A DNA stretch of 7,403 bases. It comes from an uncultured Clostridiaceae bacterium. GTDB lineage: Bacteria; Bacillota; Clostridia; TANB77; CAG-508. Under the pieces are notes generated by a model. It did no database searches. It was not told the origin of the DNA and worked only from the letters and a program-made list of their open reading frames with translations. The first letter of the stretch is position 1. Each line of letters opens with the position of its first letter. This document shows, in pieces, positions 5,721 through 7,403 of this stretch. The stretch is from positions 1 through 7,403 of the forward strand of contig CATXTS010000099.1 of NCBI GenBank assembly GCA_958402495.1. Reading direction: 5' to 3'. The position numbers were made by a program, and so were the translations under genes.

Positions 5721-6218
5721 CTAACTTTCAAAAAGAAAAATATCCTCTTCTATTAAATATCCATTATAATCATCTTGCCTATTTCCTATTAATTTTCCAC
5801 CCATATGTTTATAGAAATTAGCTGATGGATTATCTTTCAAGCAATTAACCACTATACTGCTATACCCTTGTGTTTTTAATAAAGCCTGTGCACTTTTAAA
5901 TAATTGTTTTCCTATCTTTTTGTTTTGAAATCCATCTAACACATAAATAGCTTTTATCTCACCTAACTTTGCATAAGTAGCATTCTCACAAGCCCCATAA
6001 GCACAAAAACCTACAATCGTTTCTTCTACTAGAGCTACTAAATAGCCCTCCCCTTTTTCTATTTTCTTTCTTATGACTTGCGCTTTTTGCTCTAACTGAT
6101 AAATCCTAGAATCAATAATTTTCTCTAATATTAAACCGGAATATCTCATTTTCCAAGTATATACATTTACAATAGCAATACCTAGTGCATCTGAAGGACG
6201 CGCTTTTCTTATTTCCAT
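5721..6218 (-). CDS. GNAT-family N-acetyltransferase
   Basis: A 165-residue GNAT enzyme that should transfer an acetyl group from acetyl-CoA to an amine; the substrate is unknown. The N-terminus MEIRKARPSDALGIAIV is typical of the fold. Motif A is GEIKAIYVLDGFQNKKIG (about 86-103), with the Q-x-x-x-x-G pyrophosphate-binding loop of acetyl-CoA. Motif B is NPSANFYKHMGG (about 130-141), with the usual aromatic tyrosine. ATG at 6218 has AAGGAG nine bases upstream. The gene starts about 40 bases after the end of the Ig-like protein gene and its stop overlaps the ribosome binding site of the next gene, so a three-gene transcript is possible. The frame is intact and the protein is full length. Confidence 0.9.
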   Translation of the reverse strand: MEIRKARPSDALGIAIVNVYTWKMRYSGLILEKIIDSRIYQLEQKAQVIRKKIEKGEGYLVALVEETIVGFCAYGACENATYAKLGEIKAIYVLDGFQNKKIGKQLFKSAQALLKTQGYSSIVVNCLKDNPSANFYKHMGGKLIGNRQDDYNGYLIEEDIFLFES

Positions 6219-6260
6219 ATTTTTACACTCCTTATATATTAATTTAGTGTTCTTATTGTT

Positions 6261-6983
6261 TTATAGTATGGTAAATTCTACCCAAAAATACAGATAGTCA
6301 CCTGCTTCATACTGACTTTTCACTAGACGATAAGTACCTGATTCTAACGTCCCATAAAGTTTAGACCAATCTTCCTTAATTTCTAAAGTTCCATCTTTTT
6401 TAACTAACATAGCTATCTCTGTAAATCCATAGTCCTCTACAATTGGTTTACAAGTCTTCCATTTACCTTCTACTTTTTTGTCTATTCTATACCAAGTACC
6501 ATAAGTATAGGGGCTTTCATTCTTATCGATTATTACAATAGTAGCGCCAGTCTTTGTAAGTGTTCCTTCTTTTATTTTCATAGAGACTTTCTCTAATGTT
6601 CTATTGGTCTCTTCTTGATTATCTATAGCTGTTTTTTGGTCATTTTGATTGACTAAAGTATGGCCCCCTGTTGTATTTTCTTGTTGCTTCATAAAAGCTT
6701 CTTCATATACCTGATATTCTTCTGCAAAATCCTGATATTGCATAAACCAACTTCCTATTTTCATAGCATCATAACCATCTAATCGATTAAAATCTATTAC
6801 CTTATAGCCAAGTCCCCAATATTCTTGTGTCCCACCATCTTTATAAGCACCACTTAAGTTTTTTATACAAAACAGTGGTTTTTCTTGTCTTTGCACTCTT
6901 CCTAAATCTACTAGAAACAAAACAAAAGCCACTATTATCACCATTACTAAAATAAAAAGTACCATTTTGAATTTCTTTTTCAT
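6261..6983 (-). CDS. Membrane-anchored protein with a C-terminal bacterial Ig-like domain
   Basis: A 240-residue protein with a lysine-rich start and one membrane helix or uncleaved signal anchor (about residues 7-25); the rest should lie outside the cell membrane. The segment after the anchor carries GGTQEYWGLGYKVIDFN, a pattern shared by small Bacillota membrane proteins. A polar low-complexity linker follows (QQENTTGGHTLVNQNDQ). The last 105 or so residues resemble the bacterial Ig-like domain with the marks YTYGTWYRIDKKVEGKWK, DWSKLYGTLESGTYRLVK and a closing strand. No lipobox is present. I chose ATG at 6983 with AAGGTGA six bases upstream over a GTG at 6992. Function is unknown; it may sense or bind at the cell surface. 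Confidence 0.75.
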   Translation of the reverse strand: MKKKFKMVLFILVMVIIVAFVLFLVDLGRVQRQEKPLFCIKNLSGAYKDGGTQEYWGLGYKVIDFNRLDGYDAMKIGSWFMQYQDFAEEYQVYEEAFMKQQENTTGGHTLVNQNDQKTAIDNQEETNRTLEKVSMKIKEGTLTKTGATIVIIDKNESPYTYGTWYRIDKKVEGKWKTCKPIVEDYGFTEIAMLVKKDGTLEIKEDWSKLYGTLESGTYRLVKSQYEAGDYLYFWVEFTIL

Positions 6984-7022
6984 TTTTCTCACCTTTTTCC
7001 TTTCTAGTATTTAGATATCTTT

Positions 7023-7051
7023 ACTATATCTTTTTGTTGGTAGGATATCAA
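7023..7051 (-). promoter_or_regulatory. Sigma-A promoter for the Ig-like protein gene
   Basis: TTGATA and TATAGT stand exactly 17 bases apart on the minus strand, each one base from consensus, and lie about 40-70 bases upstream of ATG 6983. It may drive the acetyltransferase and hypothetical genes as well. Confidence 0.7.
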
Positions 7052-7141
7052 TTTTATTAAATCTACTTCAGTAATAAAGATTAAATTTTTGTATTTCTGT
7101 TTTTAATCTACTAATAATTCAAAAATTTTTTTACACATTTA

Positions 7142-7390
7142 TTAATTGTTAAATATTTCCAGATTAAATTTTTCTGTTGTTTCTCTCATACTTTTTATTC
7201 CACATAAGAGTCCTAAGAGCCTTGTTAGTGTTATTACAGACATTCTATACTCTACATAGCTTTGATGTCTTACATCTGTCAATTTTTCTAGTTTATCAAT
7301 TAATTGAGGAAAATATTGTTTTATGATACTTGCTACATCTGAAAATACATTTATTTCTTTTTTTATTTTTCTTCTTTCTCTTCTGTTCAT
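7142..7390 (-). pseudogene. Truncated N-terminus of a transposase-like protein
   Basis: The reading frame has a perfect start (AAGGAG seven bases before ATG 7390) and opens with a very basic stretch, MNRRERRKIKKE. It then reads LTDVRHQSYVEYRMSVITLT and RLLGLLCGIKSM, a pattern I associate with the N-terminal part of a DDE-type transposase family common in Clostridia. It stops after 82 codons, far short of a transposase, and the AT-rich sequence downstream (7052-7141) shows no continuation in any frame and no CGG shift site. I therefore read it as a remnant left by deletion, though a small stand-alone protein cannot be excluded. Its promoter lies outside the window. Confidence 0.5.
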
Positions 7391-7403
7391 AAAAAAACTC
7401 CTT

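Overview
This window is low-GC, AT-rich DNA with strong AGGAGG-type ribosome binding sites and a spoIIIA sporulation operon, so it points to an endospore-forming (or formerly endospore-forming) Bacillota, most likely a Clostridia member. Species cannot be named from the sequence.

Layout. Almost everything reads on the minus strand. From right to left in transcription order: a truncated transposase start (7142-7390); a membrane protein with a bacterial Ig-like domain (6261-6983) behind a good sigma-A promoter; a GNAT acetyltransferase (5721-6218) tightly followed by an unknown acidic protein (5265-5711) and a terminator. Next comes an IS200/IS605-type element (about 4466-5040, plus strand) sitting in the remains of a RhuM-family gene, then an AT-rich stretch with a possible integrase-tail scar. 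After that come yebC (3236-3962) and spoIIIAA, AB, AC, AD and AE (3131 to beyond position 1). The spoIIIA products form the mother-cell side of the SpoIIIA-SpoIIQ channel of the engulfed forespore.

Main observation. Three core genes (yebC, spoIIIAA and spoIIIAD, the last one twice) cannot be read in one frame. Each of the four breaks is a single extra C, placed exactly on a codon boundary directly before a glycine codon. The in-frame triplet at the break is therefore always CGG (CGGC, CGGT, CGGG, CGGG). Skipping that C, or reading CGGN as one four-base glycine codon, restores full-length proteins of 241, 315 and 128 residues that match their families. By hand scan, these four are the only in-frame CGG triplets in any CDS of the window. 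About ten further CGG triplets on coding strands are out of frame and harmless. Arginine is written with AGA, AGG, CGA and CGT. I infer that CGG is not an arginine codon in this organism but a +1 shift signal or quadruplet glycine codon, perhaps after loss of tRNA-Arg(CCG). Sequencing error and gene decay remain the alternatives; the uniform type, phase and residue at all four sites argue against both but do not exclude them.
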